Shown here: positions 54,170 through 63,715 of the stretch, in pieces | Position numbering within the stretch: position 1 is the stretch's first letter | Layout of the letters: each line of letters begins with the position of its first letter | NCBI GenBank assembly: GCA_002436085.1 | Contig: DIXT01000030.1 | Span: 62,001-126,000 of the forward strand | Direction: 5' to 3' | Origin: Anaerolineaceae bacterium UBA6073 | Lineage (GTDB): Bacteria > Chloroflexota > Anaerolineae > Anaerolineales > Anaerolineaceae | DNA: 64,000 nucleotides | Notes under the pieces: model-generated | What the model saw: only the letters and a program-made list of their open reading frames with translations | Databases searched by the model: none | What the model was told of the DNA's origin: nothing | Position numbers and translations under genes: made by a program

Positions 54170-57100
54170 ATGAGATCGAAAACTATCCGAATCCTAGCAT
54201 TAATCATAGTTCTGGCGATGATCGCCTCCCCGGTCAGCGGCCTAAGGCTTAATACCGTCGAAGCCCAGGGCGGCCTGCCCGGGCGCAGCGATCTGGTCCC
54301 CACCGGTCATACCCCGGTTGATAAATATTCAGCTGTCGACGCGGGCGATGTCGTCGACAAAACCGAAGTCTCGCGCTACATTGTGCTCTTCGAAGGCGCT
54401 TCGCTTTCCAGAGCCAAGGGCAGCGCGGGCATCAACAGCATCGAAGGCCAGAACTACCTGGACAGCCTGGCAGTCAACCGCCAGACAATGCTGACCAAGG
54501 CGGAAAGCCTGCTCGGGCGTTCCATTCAAGTCCGTTACATCTATGACGTGATTTTGAACGGCGTCTCTGTTGAACTGAGCGCGCAGGAAGCCGAAGAGCT
54601 GCAAAGCCTGCCCGGCATCCGCAAGGTCCTCAAAGACCAGGACTACACCTATACCACCGACGCTGGTCCCGAATGGATTGGCGCAGGCGATATTTGGGAC
54701 GGCACCGCTGTTCCCGCTGCCGTGGGCACCAAGGGCGAAGGCGTGCTGGTTGGTATCCTGGATGGCGGCATCAACTTTGACCATCCTTCCTTTAGCGACA
54801 CACCTGACGACGGCTTTGTCTACTCATGGACCGGCGATTATCTGGGCGTCTGCGCCCCTGCTGGCGATCCTGATTATGCCGATGCCTGTAACGACAAAGT
54901 AGTCGGCGCCTGGAGCTATACCTACGACGCTCCCTCCGATTTTGTGACCCCGGAAGATGCGGAAGGCCACGGCTCCCATACCGCCAGCACGGTGGCCGGT
55001 AATTTTGTGGATGTGGATTTCTACGGCACCGAGGTCACCATCTCCGGCGTCGCCCCGCACGCCCAAATTATCGCCTACGATGTGTGCTACCCGACCCCTT
55101 CGGGCGGCCAGTGCGCGGGTGAGGATTCCGTTGCCGCTGTCCAGCAGGCTATTCTGGACGGCGTGGATGTGATTAACTACTCCATCTCCGGCGGTGAATA
55201 TCCGTACAGCGACGGCGTGGAACTGGCATTCCTGGATGCCACTGCCGCGGGCGTTACCGTCTCCACTTCCGCTGGCAACAGCGGCCCGGGTGCTGCAACC
55301 GTTGCGCATCGCTCCCCCTGGCTGCTCAGCACCGCTGCCACCTCCCATAACCGCAAGTTCACCAGCGAGGTGGACTTCTCCAATCCACTGTATGAAAACA
55401 TCCTCACGCTTGCCGGTGAAAACCCCTTCACCACGGATGTTATAAACAGCGATGTAATCTATGCTGGTGAAAATTCTGGTAATGACCTGGGCTGCGTTGC
55501 CTTCCCGGCAGAATTCTTCAAAGACAGCATTGCCCTGATTAAGCGCGGCACGTGTACCTTTAGTGAAAAGATCCTAAATGCCGAAGCCGCGGGTGCTGCT
55601 GGCGTTTTGCTCTTCACCGACGACCGGGCTCCCGTCGCACCGGGCGTCTCCGGCACGACCATCCCCGGCGTGATGCTGGATATCCCCGGAACCGTTGGCG
55701 ACGCGCTCGCCGCCTGGGTTGCCAGCACGGCGGATGAGAATGTCAGCATTTCCGCTTTCGGCGCCCTGCATTCAGATGATTATGCTGATATTATGGCGGA
55801 CTTCAGCTCCCGCGGTCCAAACACGACCTTTGACGTGCTGAAACCTGACATCGCCGCCCCCGGCCTGGAAATCCTGGCCGCCGTTGCGGATGGGACGATT
55901 GCGCCCAGCCCCGAGTATGAACTCGACTTGTATCAGGGTACTTCAATGTCCAGCCCGCACGATGCTGGCGCTGCCGCGCTGCTGACCGCGCTGCACCCGG
56001 ATTGGACCCCCGCGGAAATCAAGTCCGCGCTGATGCTGACAGCTTACGATATGCTGCTCAAGGAAGACAAAACCACCGCCGCCGATCCCTTTGACATTGG
56101 CGCCGGCCGCATCCAGCTCGAAATGGCTGGTCTGACCGGTCTGGTGATGGATGAGTCTATTGATAACTACGAAGCTGCCGACCCGGACCTGGGGGGAGAC
56201 GTCCGCACCCTCAACACTGCCAGCGTGTACAACAGCGCTTGCGTGGGTGAGTGCAGTTGGACGCGCACCTTTACCAGTGTTGCTGACCTGCCCGCAGCGT
56301 ATACAGTGTTTGCTCCAGACTGGATCACCGTTGCCCCAGCCAGCTTTACGATTAACCCCGGCGCGTCGCAGGAAATTACCATCACCGCGGATATTTCGGC
56401 TTACGAACCCGGCGAGTGGATTTTTGCGAACATTGAATTCCTGACCGACAGCACCTTTGCTGCTGGGGATCCGGTTGTCGCCCTTTCTCAGGATTTCACG
56501 GAGGCAACCTTCCCACCAACTGGTTGGGCAATCTATGACATTGACACTGGTGATCCAAGCCCGTCCAATTGGGCCAGAGCTACGGATCAGTCCAGCAGCG
56601 CGCCTGCATCGGCAAAACATCAATATGACTGCACCCAGAACCAGGAGGGTTGGTTGGTGTCCCCCCAGATCGCCATACCTGCGGACGGAATTACCTTCTT
56701 GAGTTTCAAACAGCGTGGCTACTATGTTGTCGACTTGGTCTATCACGGCATCATGGTCTCGACTGGTTCCGGAGACCCGACTGCCGGAGCTTTTGTCGAA
56801 CTCGCTCAACCAGCTGATCCGCCCGAAGATGCCTGGTCAACGACACCCATCAGCGTCGATCTTTCCGCCTACGCCGGCCAAAGCATTTACGTTGCCTTTA
56901 AGTACACGGGTGATTGTGCTGACGACTGGTGGGTGGATGACATTCTTGTCGCCACTCTACAAGCCGGCGCACCCATCTCTGATGTGGCCATCCCCGCCGC
57001 AGTTCTGCCCGCAGCTGGCAACCTGCCCGCTCTGGCCAAGTTTGAAACCCACCGCGATGCCGGCGGCGACACTCTCGAGGATTTGGTCGCTGTCGAAATC

Positions 57101-59344
57101 ACCGACCTGACCGTGGACAAATACGGCTGGGCCAAGGGCGAACTGAACGAAATTCAATTGGCTCAGGACCCGACCAACAGTTTGCCCTACGACAACCTCT
57201 CCCAGGTCTGGTACACCGTCGTTCCGATGGAGCTGGGTGCTGCCCGCCTTGTGGCGGAAATCACCGCCTCCACCGCGCCTGATGTGGACCTCTTCTGGGG
57301 CTTTGACGTCAATGGCGATGGTTTACCTCAGGCATCTGAGGAATATGACAACAGCGCGACAGGAACTGCTTTCGAGTACCTGACCGAGTGGGGTTTCCCT
57401 GTTGGTTTCGATGATGTATGGATTTTGGTGCAAAACTGGCAGGGTTCCGGCGCCGCGACGGATGCCATCACCCTCACCATCGGCAATGTGCCATATGCGC
57501 CGGCTGTTCCTGAGACCATGACCGTTGTGGGTCCTGAAACCAACGGTCCCGGCGTGCCGTTCACGCTGGATATCCTCTGGCACGACATTGACACCGAAGC
57601 AGGCGACCGCCTGTACGGCAGGATCGATGTGTATGCCGACGCGGAATACGAGACTGAAATTGGCCTCACGCAGATGGATGTTGTGCGCGGCGCAGATGAC
57701 GTGGTTAAGACCGCGGATGTGGCCAGCGCCGGGCCCGGCGATACCATCACCTACACGATTGAGATCACCAACTACACCACCGACCCGATTGCGTACGAAA
57801 TTAACGACGTTCTCCCTGCGGGCGTGACCTATGTACCCGGCTCCGTCACTGGCGGCGCCGTTTACGACGCAGGCACCAACGCAATCACCTGGAGCGGACC
57901 CGTGGCAGCCAGCTACCGCGATTATGTGGCAGCCACCAGCGCTGAGGACCCCAACTGTACGCTTGCGATTATGGTGGACGGCGACCCGACCGATGATTAC
58001 CTGGACTGGAAGACGACCTCCTATGGTTTCTCTGCCAATGCCAGCATCTCTGGCGACTCGTTCTGGTACGGCACCTTCAGCACATACGCCCCCTTCAATT
58101 TTTATGGAGTGGATTACGTCGGTATGGACTTTACCGCAGATGGCTTAACAGGCTGGGCAGCTGCTGTTTCAGCGGCAAATACCTCGATTCCAGATGCAAC
58201 AGAACCGAATAACTTCATGGGTCTTTTCTGGGATGACTTTATTGTTCAATACGACGCAACTAACAACTACGGCGTTTCGTTGGTTGGAGATGGTGCATCG
58301 TTTGCCACAATTGAGTATGATGATGTGCAGTTGAAAGCAGATACGACCAAGACCCTGGATATGGAAGTCGGGTACTTCCTGCAGCCGGATGATAATCCGG
58401 GCGCGTACGAGATTGTTTTTGCTTACGACAACATCACCCCCGGTTTGTTCGCAGCAGCCTCCGGCACCATCGGTGTGGAAAACGTGGACGGCACGGTTGG
58501 TACGCTTGTCAGCTACAATGACACCGCCCTGACCATCGCGGACGGCTCCGCTATCTGCTTTGACTGGGCGCTCCTGCCTGCTCCGCCCGTGGTAATCACC
58601 TTCCAGGTAGTGGTAGATGAGGATGCTGTTACGGGTCCTTTGACCAACGTGGCACTGCACATGACTGACCGGCTTGGCACGGTCGAAGAGGCGGCAACCG
58701 CAGTTGTAGATATTAATCTTCCACCTGTAGCGGTTAATGATATGTATCAAGCTATTGAAGAAACGACTTTGACCGTGGCTGCCCCAGGAGTATTATCGAA
58801 CGATACCGATGTTGAGGGAGATTTCCTAACTGCTGCTTTAGTCGACGATGTAGAGCATGGCACGTTGGAATTAGAGTCCGATGGTTCGTTTGTCTACATC
58901 CCCGATCCGGACTACTATGGCGAAGACACATTTACGTATGTAGCCAATGATGGCTTTGCCGATTCAGATCCAGCTACGGTCACCATTACCATTAGCAATG
59001 TGAACGATAGTCCGGCTGCTGTGGACGACTTCTATGAGACGGATCAGGACACAACCCTGAATGTTACAGCTCCTGGCGTCCTAGAGAATGACGTCGATCC
59101 TGACCCAACTGACCAAATTCGGGCCGACCTTAAGACTGGTCCATTACATGGCAGCTTAATCCTGAATGAAGATGGGTCCTTCACCTATGTTCCTCAGGCT
59201 GGCTTCTTTGGTACCGACAGTTTTGTTTACTATATGATCGCCACGCCAACTATTGGACCCGCATCTGCCTTTGTCGATGAGGCGTTGGTAACCATCGTAG
59301 TGAAACCTGCCCATACCCTCTACTTGCCATTGATATTGAAGTAA
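54170..59344 (+). CDS. Giant secreted S8 subtilisin-like protease with C-terminal adhesion modules
   Basis: 1724 residues. Order: signal peptide (1-33), I9-type propeptide (about 60-155), S8 catalytic domain with Asp198 (GILDGG), His267 (EGHGSH) and Ser592 (GTSMSSPH), and an inserted PA domain (about 420-530). Then come fibronectin-like module, cleaved-adhesin/MAM-like module (QDFTEATFPPTGW, about 775-930), a DUF11-like module (ITYTIEITNYTTDPIAYEI), and two cadherin-like/Ig tandem repeats (PPVAVNDMYQ... and SPAAVDDFYE...). It ends LYLPLILK, a short tail seen on many Chloroflexota exported proteins. It degrades extracellular protein; its own repeats may anchor it. Monocistronic with a terminator. 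Confidence 0.93.
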   Translation: MRSKTIRILALIIVLAMIASPVSGLRLNTVEAQGGLPGRSDLVPTGHTPVDKYSAVDAGDVVDKTEVSRYIVLFEGASLSRAKGSAGINSIEGQNYLDSLAVNRQTMLTKAESLLGRSIQVRYIYDVILNGVSVELSAQEAEELQSLPGIRKVLKDQDYTYTTDAGPEWIGAGDIWDGTAVPAAVGTKGEGVLVGILDGGINFDHPSFSDTPDDGFVYSWTGDYLGVCAPAGDPDYADACNDKVVGAWSYTYDAPSDFVTPEDAEGHGSHTASTVAGNFVDVDFYGTEVTISGVAPHAQIIAYDVCYPTPSGGQCAGEDSVAAVQQAILDGVDVINYSISGGEYPYSDGVELAFLDATAAGVTVSTSAGNSGPGAATVAHRSPWLLSTAATSHNRKFTSEVDFSNPLYENILTLAGENPFTTDVINSDVIYAGENSGNDLGCVAFPAEFFKDSIALIKRGTCTFSEKILNAEAAGAAGVLLFTDDRAPVAPGVSGTTIPGVMLDIPGTVGDALAAWVASTADENVSISAFGALHSDDYADIMADFSSRGPNTTFDVLKPDIAAPGLEILAAVADGTIAPSPEYELDLYQGTSMSSPHDAGAAALLTALHPDWTPAEIKSALMLTAYDMLLKEDKTTAADPFDIGAGRIQLEMAGLTGLVMDESIDNYEAADPDLGGDVRTLNTASVYNSACVGECSWTRTFTSVADLPAAYTVFAPDWITVAPASFTINPGASQEITITADISAYEPGEWIFANIEFLTDSTFAAGDPVVALSQDFTEATFPPTGWAIYDIDTGDPSPSNWARATDQSSSAPASAKHQYDCTQNQEGWLVSPQIAIPADGITFLSFKQRGYYVVDLVYHGIMVSTGSGDPTAGAFVELAQPADPPEDAWSTTPISVDLSAYAGQSIYVAFKYTGDCADDWWVDDILVATLQAGAPISDVAIPAAVLPAAGNLPALAKFETHRDAGGDTLEDLVAVEITDLTVDKYGWAKGELNEIQLAQDPTNSLPYDNLSQVWYTVVPMELGAARLVAEITASTAPDVDLFWGFDVNGDGLPQASEEYDNSATGTAFEYLTEWGFPVGFDDVWILVQNWQGSGAATDAITLTIGNVPYAPAVPETMTVVGPETNGPGVPFTLDILWHDIDTEAGDRLYGRIDVYADAEYETEIGLTQMDVVRGADDVVKTADVASAGPGDTITYTIEITNYTTDPIAYEINDVLPAGVTYVPGSVTGGAVYDAGTNAITWSGPVAASYRDYVAATSAEDPNCTLAIMVDGDPTDDYLDWKTTSYGFSANASISGDSFWYGTFSTYAPFNFYGVDYVGMDFTADGLTGWAAAVSAANTSIPDATEPNNFMGLFWDDFIVQYDATNNYGVSLVGDGASFATIEYDDVQLKADTTKTLDMEVGYFLQPDDNPGAYEIVFAYDNITPGLFAAASGTIGVENVDGTVGTLVSYNDTALTIADGSAICFDWALLPAPPVVITFQVVVDEDAVTGPLTNVALHMTDRLGTVEEAATAVVDINLPPVAVNDMYQAIEETTLTVAAPGVLSNDTDVEGDFLTAALVDDVEHGTLELESDGSFVYIPDPDYYGEDTFTYVANDGFADSDPATVTITISNVNDSPAAVDDFYETDQDTTLNVTAPGVLENDVDPDPTDQIRADLKTGPLHGSLILNEDGSFTYVPQAGFFGTDSFVYYMIATPTIGPASAFVDEALVTIVVKPAHTLYLPLILK

Positions 59345-59367
59345 GCCTTAGCAGTAGTTTTACACAT

Positions 59368-59395
59368 AGAGCCCGCCCTAAAAGCGGGCTCTTTC
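59368..59395 (+). terminator. Intrinsic terminator after the subtilase gene
   Basis: 9-bp perfect stem AGAGCCCGC / GCGGGCTCT, seven-base loop, then TTCT. Confidence 0.8.
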
Positions 59396-59582
59396 TATTG
59401 TCGGCTAACCAGGAGCAAAAAAAATTGTAGACTATAGAAACCGGTTCGTCTTTGCGAGCCGTTTTGCCGCGGAACTATATTCCAACTTTGGTCTATGTAA
59501 GCAAAATGGCGTGGCATAGCGAAGCATCCCTTGTGGAATCTGCCTGTATTTCAGTAACAATCTCGCCTTGGTAGAAGTTCGG

Positions 59583-59678
59583 TCACTACGAGACCCAGCC
59601 TTGCCTTCGCTGCGAGACCCCACTTTGGTGTCACTGAGAGACCAAGCCTTGCAGTCGCTGCGAGACCCTTTGCCATTA
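59583..59678. repeat. 24-bp tandem repeat, four copies
   Basis: Copies begin at 59583, 59607, 59631 and 59655, exactly 24 bp apart, each with TC(A/G)CT...GAGACC. The last copy runs into the hairpin repeat shared with 38.7 kb. The plus-strand frame SLRDPALP... is a by-product of the period, not a real gene. Confidence 0.85.
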
Positions 59679-59731
59679 ACCCGGTGGAGTGCAATTTCCA
59701 AATCTATGGCAAAGGGTCGTGGCAGTCTGCC
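59658..59731. repeat. Dispersed palindromic repeat, copy B
   Basis: Same halves as the copy at 38741-38813. Here GACCCTTTGCCAT (59664-59676) and ATGGCAAAGGGTC (59707-59719) pair as a perfect 13-bp stem. Confidence 0.8.
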
Positions 59732-59806
59732 TGTTAGCTGTCAGGGCAATCGCTGAGCTGACAAATTGGCAGTCTGCCTTTCCAATCCCGGATAGAATTG
59801 AGCATC

Positions 59807-60100
59807 ATGGGTTACGAATCTAATTGTGTTTATATCATGTCCACTTTTGATAACAAAGTGCTCTACACTGGCGTAACCAACGATCTTTTACGCAGAGTCG
59901 CGCAGCACAGGCAAGGGACAGGAAGCACCTTCACCAGTAAATTCAAAGTTTACAAACTGGTTTACTTTGAATGCGGTGGTGATATTATGTCCGCTATTAA
60001 TCGGGAAAAGCAAATCAAAGCAAGGTCCAGGGCGTATAAGGACAAGCTCATTAAGTCAATCAATCCGGAAATGAAAGACCTCGCTGAAGACTGGTACTGA
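59807..60100 (+). CDS. GIY-YIG domain endonuclease-like protein
   Basis: 97 residues from ATG 59807. The single GIY-YIG domain has VYIM (for GIY), VLYTGVT (for YIG), Arg in LLRRVAQH and the REKQIK helix with the catalytic Glu. Small stand-alone members are common and little studied; they resemble the UvrC and homing nuclease catalytic domain. It sits between perfect inverted repeats, so it may belong to that element. Confidence 0.88.
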   Translation: MGYESNCVYIMSTFDNKVLYTGVTNDLLRRVAQHRQGTGSTFTSKFKVYKLVYFECGGDIMSAINREKQIKARSRAYKDKLIKSINPEMKDLAEDWY

Positions 60101-60563
60101 TACAGCATGATTGGATTTGGACAGAAATTGCTTAAAGGCAGATTGCCGCGCCCCCTTGCTGTTGTTTCTGCTTTCGCTTTATGCTCCCAGCGGGGGCTCG
60201 CAACGACAAACTCAAGATGGTCATGGCACTGCGAAGCGTCCCTTGCGGAGTCTGCATTTAAAAAGAGATCAAGGTAGATTCCACAAGGGATGCTTCGCTA
60301 TGCCGCGCCCCCTTCCCGTGCTTCTAAGCTTCGTGCAACTCCGGCAGCGAGGGCTCGCAAAGACTGACTTTCCGCCACGATGATTCCGGGCAGTCTTGTG
60401 AACGCTCTCGCCAGAAGAGTTTCTGAAATTCAGTCCGAAATCAAAAAAAAACCGCTTTCTGCGGATTTGTTACCGCTTTGTAACCGCCCTGTAATCCCCT
60501 TGTGTTAATAATTGATTATCAAATATTAACTTGGGTAATTCCCGCGTTTTAAAGGAGATCAGC
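60101..60563. other. Right half of repeat element and promoter of the SDR operon
   Basis: Contains a degenerate copy of the 29-bp repeat (about 60225-60256) and its perfect inverted copy (60276-60304). From 60440 on the DNA is AT-rich, with ACCGCCCTGTAATCCCC and TTGATTATCAAATATTAA, and probably carries the operon promoter. No gene. Confidence 0.5.
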
Positions 60564-61322
60564 ATGCGTTTGAAGGATAGAGTTTGTATCGTAACTGGCG
60601 GCGCCGCAGGCATCGGAAAAGCCACCGCGCTCAAGTTCGCTCAGGAAGGCGCGAAAGTCGTTATCTGTGATGTGAATGAAGAAGCCGGAAACGCGTTCGT
60701 GAAAGAACTCGGCGAAGGCGCGAGTTTTTATAAAGTGAATGTGGTCAACCGGCAGGAAGTGCAGACCTGGATTGATGACGTGGCGGCAAAGTACGGACGC
60801 ATCGATGTCCTCATCAACAACGCCGGCATCACCCGCGACGCGCAGTTTGTCAAGTTTAAGGAAGGCGAGCTGGTCGGTCAAATGAGCGAAGAAGCCTTCG
60901 ACATGGTTATCGCGGTCAATCTGAAGGGCGTCTTCAACTGCGCGCAGGCTGTTGCGCCGTACATGATCAAGGCTGGCGGCGGCGTTATCGTGAGCGCTTC
61001 TTCTGTGGTCGGTCTCTACGGCAACTTTGGCCAGACCAATTACGCTGCCACCAAGTTCGGCGTCATTGGCATGACCAAGACCTGGGCGCGCGAGCTGGGC
61101 AAGTACAAAATCCGCGTCAACGCGGTCTGCCCAGGTTTCATCCTCACCGACATGGTTCTGAAGATGCCGGAAAACGTGCTGGCAGCTATGGCAGCCAAAT
61201 CCCCGCTCGGCCGTTTGGGCACGCCGGAAGAGATCGCCAATACCTACCTGTGGCTGGCAAGCGATGAGTCCTCCTACGTTCATGGCACCGCCATCAGCGT
61301 AGACGGTGGGGTCATCCCCTAA
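60564..61322 (+). CDS. SDR-family 3-oxoacyl reductase (FabG/PhaB-like)
   Basis: 252 residues from ATG 60564 (AAAGGAGATCAGC). Rossmann motif TGGAAGIGK (12-20), NNAGIT, catalytic Ser in SASSVVG and the YAATK Tyr-Lys pair, ending VDGG. It would reduce a 3-oxoacyl thioester with NAD(P)H. The next gene is a KAS III-like protein and both share the same AGGAGATCAGC leader, pointing to a common acyl-CoA pathway. Confidence 0.9.
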   Translation: MRLKDRVCIVTGGAAGIGKATALKFAQEGAKVVICDVNEEAGNAFVKELGEGASFYKVNVVNRQEVQTWIDDVAAKYGRIDVLINNAGITRDAQFVKFKEGELVGQMSEEAFDMVIAVNLKGVFNCAQAVAPYMIKAGGGVIVSASSVVGLYGNFGQTNYAATKFGVIGMTKTWARELGKYKIRVNAVCPGFILTDMVLKMPENVLAAMAAKSPLGRLGTPEEIANTYLWLASDESSYVHGTAISVDGGVIP

Positions 61323-61351
61323 ACCAACGGGCAAAGCGACAGGAGATCAGC

Positions 61352-62359
61352 ATGGCACGTTACGCGACAATTCTTGGCACAGGGCACTATCTCCCTGAGA
61401 ACGAAATCACCAATGCCACCTTTGCGGAGTGGATGGGCGCGGTCAGCCCCAAACTCGCCGAAGTAGTGGGCAAATTTGAGGCAAGCAGCGGCATCAAAAC
61501 CCGTTTTTACGCTCCGGATGACTGGGCGACTTCAGACCTGGCGGTGGAAGCCGGGAAAAAAGCGCTTGAGGATGCTGGCATCAGCCCCGAACAGGTGGAT
61601 CTGGTCCTTGTCGGCACCGACAGCCCGGATTACATCACGCCGGCTACTTCGGTGGTTGTGCAGCACAAGCTTGGCTGTGTCAATGCCGGTACCTGGGATA
61701 TTGGCTGCGCCTGCGCGTCTTTTCCGACGGGTTTGGCGCAGGCTGCCGGGATGATTGCTAGCAATCCAAACTTGAAGTACATCCTGGTGATTGGCGCTTA
61801 CATGATGCACAAGCTTGCGGATGTAAAACACGACATCACCGCCTTCTTCTACGGTGACGGCGCGGGCGCGGCGGTGGTCGGTGTTTCGGACAAACCCGGC
61901 TTTGTGTCCTGCTCTATCAAGGCGGATGGCTCCTACCACAAGCATTGGGGTATCTACTCCGGCGGCACCTACGAACCCGCCACGGTGGAAAGCGTGGAAG
62001 CTGGACGCACCAAGGTGAAACTGTTGACGCCCTTCCCGCCCACGGTCAATCATGAAGGTTGGCCGGCCCGCGCGCGCGAATGCGCGGCTAACGGCGGTTT
62101 CAAAATTGAAGATGTCGACTTCGTCATTTTCACCCAGGTGAATGTGAACAGCATCAAACTGGTGATGGAAAACCTTGGTCTCCCGATTGAAAGAGCGCAT
62201 TGGGTGATGGACAAATGGGGCTACACCGGTTCCGCTTGCCTGCCAATTGCCTTCGACGACGCCCGTAAACTGGGCAAGATAAAATCCGGCGATTTGGTCC
62301 TCTTTGTCGGCTCCGGCGTGGGTTACAACCAGGCTGCGACCGCTTACATCATGCCTTAG
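61352..62359 (+). CDS. KAS III (FabH)-like thiolase-fold protein lacking catalytic His and Asn
   Basis: 335 residues with full KAS III layout: GTGHYLPENEITN start, GIKTRFYA, catalytic-type Cys in GCACASFP, FYGDGAGAAVVG, and the C-terminal half. Where FabH has PHQANLRI the protein has FTQVNVNSI (His to Thr), and where FabH has GNTSAAS it has GYTGSAC (Asn to Tyr). Only Cys of the Cys-His-Asn triad is left. A decarboxylating condensation is thus doubtful; acyl transfer or a thiolase/HMG-CoA synthase-like reaction is possible. Located between reductase and CoA-transferase genes. Confidence 0.82.
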   Translation: MARYATILGTGHYLPENEITNATFAEWMGAVSPKLAEVVGKFEASSGIKTRFYAPDDWATSDLAVEAGKKALEDAGISPEQVDLVLVGTDSPDYITPATSVVVQHKLGCVNAGTWDIGCACASFPTGLAQAAGMIASNPNLKYILVIGAYMMHKLADVKHDITAFFYGDGAGAAVVGVSDKPGFVSCSIKADGSYHKHWGIYSGGTYEPATVESVEAGRTKVKLLTPFPPTVNHEGWPARARECAANGGFKIEDVDFVIFTQVNVNSIKLVMENLGLPIERAHWVMDKWGYTGSACLPIAFDDARKLGKIKSGDLVLFVGSGVGYNQAATAYIMP

Positions 62360-62373
62360 CTTAAAGAGGATTT

Positions 62374-63693
62374 ATGGCCGCCCTGGACGAATACAAAGCC
62401 AAACGAGTCAGCCTGGAAGAGGCCGTCTCCAAAATACAATCGCACCAGACTGTCTGCGTGGCTATGGCTGGCGCCGAACCCCCCGGCTTGCTCGAGGAGC
62501 TGGGAAGGCAGGCGCCGCGCCTGGAAGATGTGACCACCTGGACCTGCCTACCGATGCGTGCGTACGACGCGTTCACGAAACCGGAGATGGAAGGCCGCAT
62601 CTTTAACGAGAACTGGTTCTACGGCGCGCCGGACCGCAAGGTGCACCCGGAAGGGCGGGTATCGTACACCCCTAACAATCTGCACTCAGCCGCGGTGGAT
62701 AAGCTTCATTCCACGCATAACCACGTAGATGTTTACATTGGCACCGCAACCCCGCCCAACGCGGAAGGGTATATGTCTCTCTCTTTGGGCAATGTCTACG
62801 AGAAGGACATAGTGGAAGTCGCTGACCTGGTCATCCTGGAAATCAATGAAAACATGCCCTGGACGTATGGGGATAACCTGGTGCATATCTCCGAGGTAGA
62901 CCTGCTGGTTGAGAACCACGTGCAGCTTCCGATGCTGGCCAAAGAGGAATCAACGGATATCGAACGCATGATCGGGGGGCATATTGCTGACTTGATTGAG
63001 GACGGCGCCACATTGCAGCTTGGCATCGGCGGCATTCCCAACACGATTGCTTCCTTCCTCGGATCCCGAAAAGACCTGGGACTGCACACGGAAATGTTTG
63101 TGGACGGGATGGTGGACCTTTTCCAGGCTGGAATCGTCACAAACCGCCGCAAGACGCTGCACCCCGGCAAAATGGTTGCAACATTCGCGCTGGGCACCCA
63201 GAAGTTATACGATTTCATCAACCACAACCCCGATGTTGAAATCCTGCGCGGCAAGTACGTCAACGACCCCTATGTGGTCGGTCAGAACTACCGCATGATC
63301 AGCGTCAACACCGCCATCCAGGTGGACATCCTGGGGCAGGTATGCTCCCAGAGCCTGGGAGTGCGGCAGTTCAGCGGCACGGGCGGCCAGGCGGATACCC
63401 ACCGCGGCGCGCAGATGTCCGACGGCGGGCGCGGCATCATCGCGCTGCGTTCCACCGCTAAAAACGGCACCATTTCCACCATCGTACCGACGCTCGCGCC
63501 GGGCTCCGGTGTGACCGTGACCAGCCAGGACGTGGATACCATCGTGACCGAGTACGGCATTGCGGAGCTGCGCGGGCTGAGCGTCAAGAATCGCATGGAA
63601 GCCCTGATCAAGATCGCGCATCCCGATTTCCGCGAGTCCATTCGCGAAGAAGCGCACCGCCTGGGCATCGTGCCCGACAAGCGTTATCACTAA
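62374..63693 (+). CDS. Acetyl-CoA hydrolase/transferase family (4-hydroxybutyrate or butyrate CoA-transferase-like)
   Basis: 439 residues, ribosome site AGAGGA. Family motifs: GIGGIPNTIASFL, the catalytic Glu in LGLHTEMFVDGMVDL, QFSGTGGQADTHRGA, VTSQDVDTIVTEYGIAELRG and IAHPDFRESI. The enzyme moves CoA between acetate and an acyl group via a glutamyl-CoA thioester. With SDR and KAS III-like genes it suggests a short-chain acyl-CoA fermentation or biosynthesis operon. Confidence 0.92.
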   Translation: MAALDEYKAKRVSLEEAVSKIQSHQTVCVAMAGAEPPGLLEELGRQAPRLEDVTTWTCLPMRAYDAFTKPEMEGRIFNENWFYGAPDRKVHPEGRVSYTPNNLHSAAVDKLHSTHNHVDVYIGTATPPNAEGYMSLSLGNVYEKDIVEVADLVILEINENMPWTYGDNLVHISEVDLLVENHVQLPMLAKEESTDIERMIGGHIADLIEDGATLQLGIGGIPNTIASFLGSRKDLGLHTEMFVDGMVDLFQAGIVTNRRKTLHPGKMVATFALGTQKLYDFINHNPDVEILRGKYVNDPYVVGQNYRMISVNTAIQVDILGQVCSQSLGVRQFSGTGGQADTHRGAQMSDGGRGIIALRSTAKNGTISTIVPTLAPGSGVTVTSQDVDTIVTEYGIAELRGLSVKNRMEALIKIAHPDFRESIREEAHRLGIVPDKRYH

Positions 63694-63715
63694 GGCTTGA
63701 GGAATGGAGAGAAAC

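Larger units (their letters stand above)
59448..60364. mobile_element. About 0.9 kb repeat element with nested inverted repeats around a GIY-YIG gene
   Basis: Outer ends GTCTTTGCGAGCC (59448-59460) and GGCTCGCAAAGAC (60352-60364) are perfect 13-bp inverted repeats. Inside them a 29-bp perfect inverted pair lies at 59513-59541 and 60276-60304. The interior holds a 24-bp tandem repeat, a dispersed hairpin repeat and one intact gene. This looks like a small mobile or homing-type unit or a cluster of REP-like elements; no transposase is present. Confidence 0.6.

Noticed and set aside
59568..59756. Small gene encoding SLRDPALP-type repeats
   Set aside because: It is the by-product of a 24-bp tandem repeat (period divisible by three) without a ribosome site.
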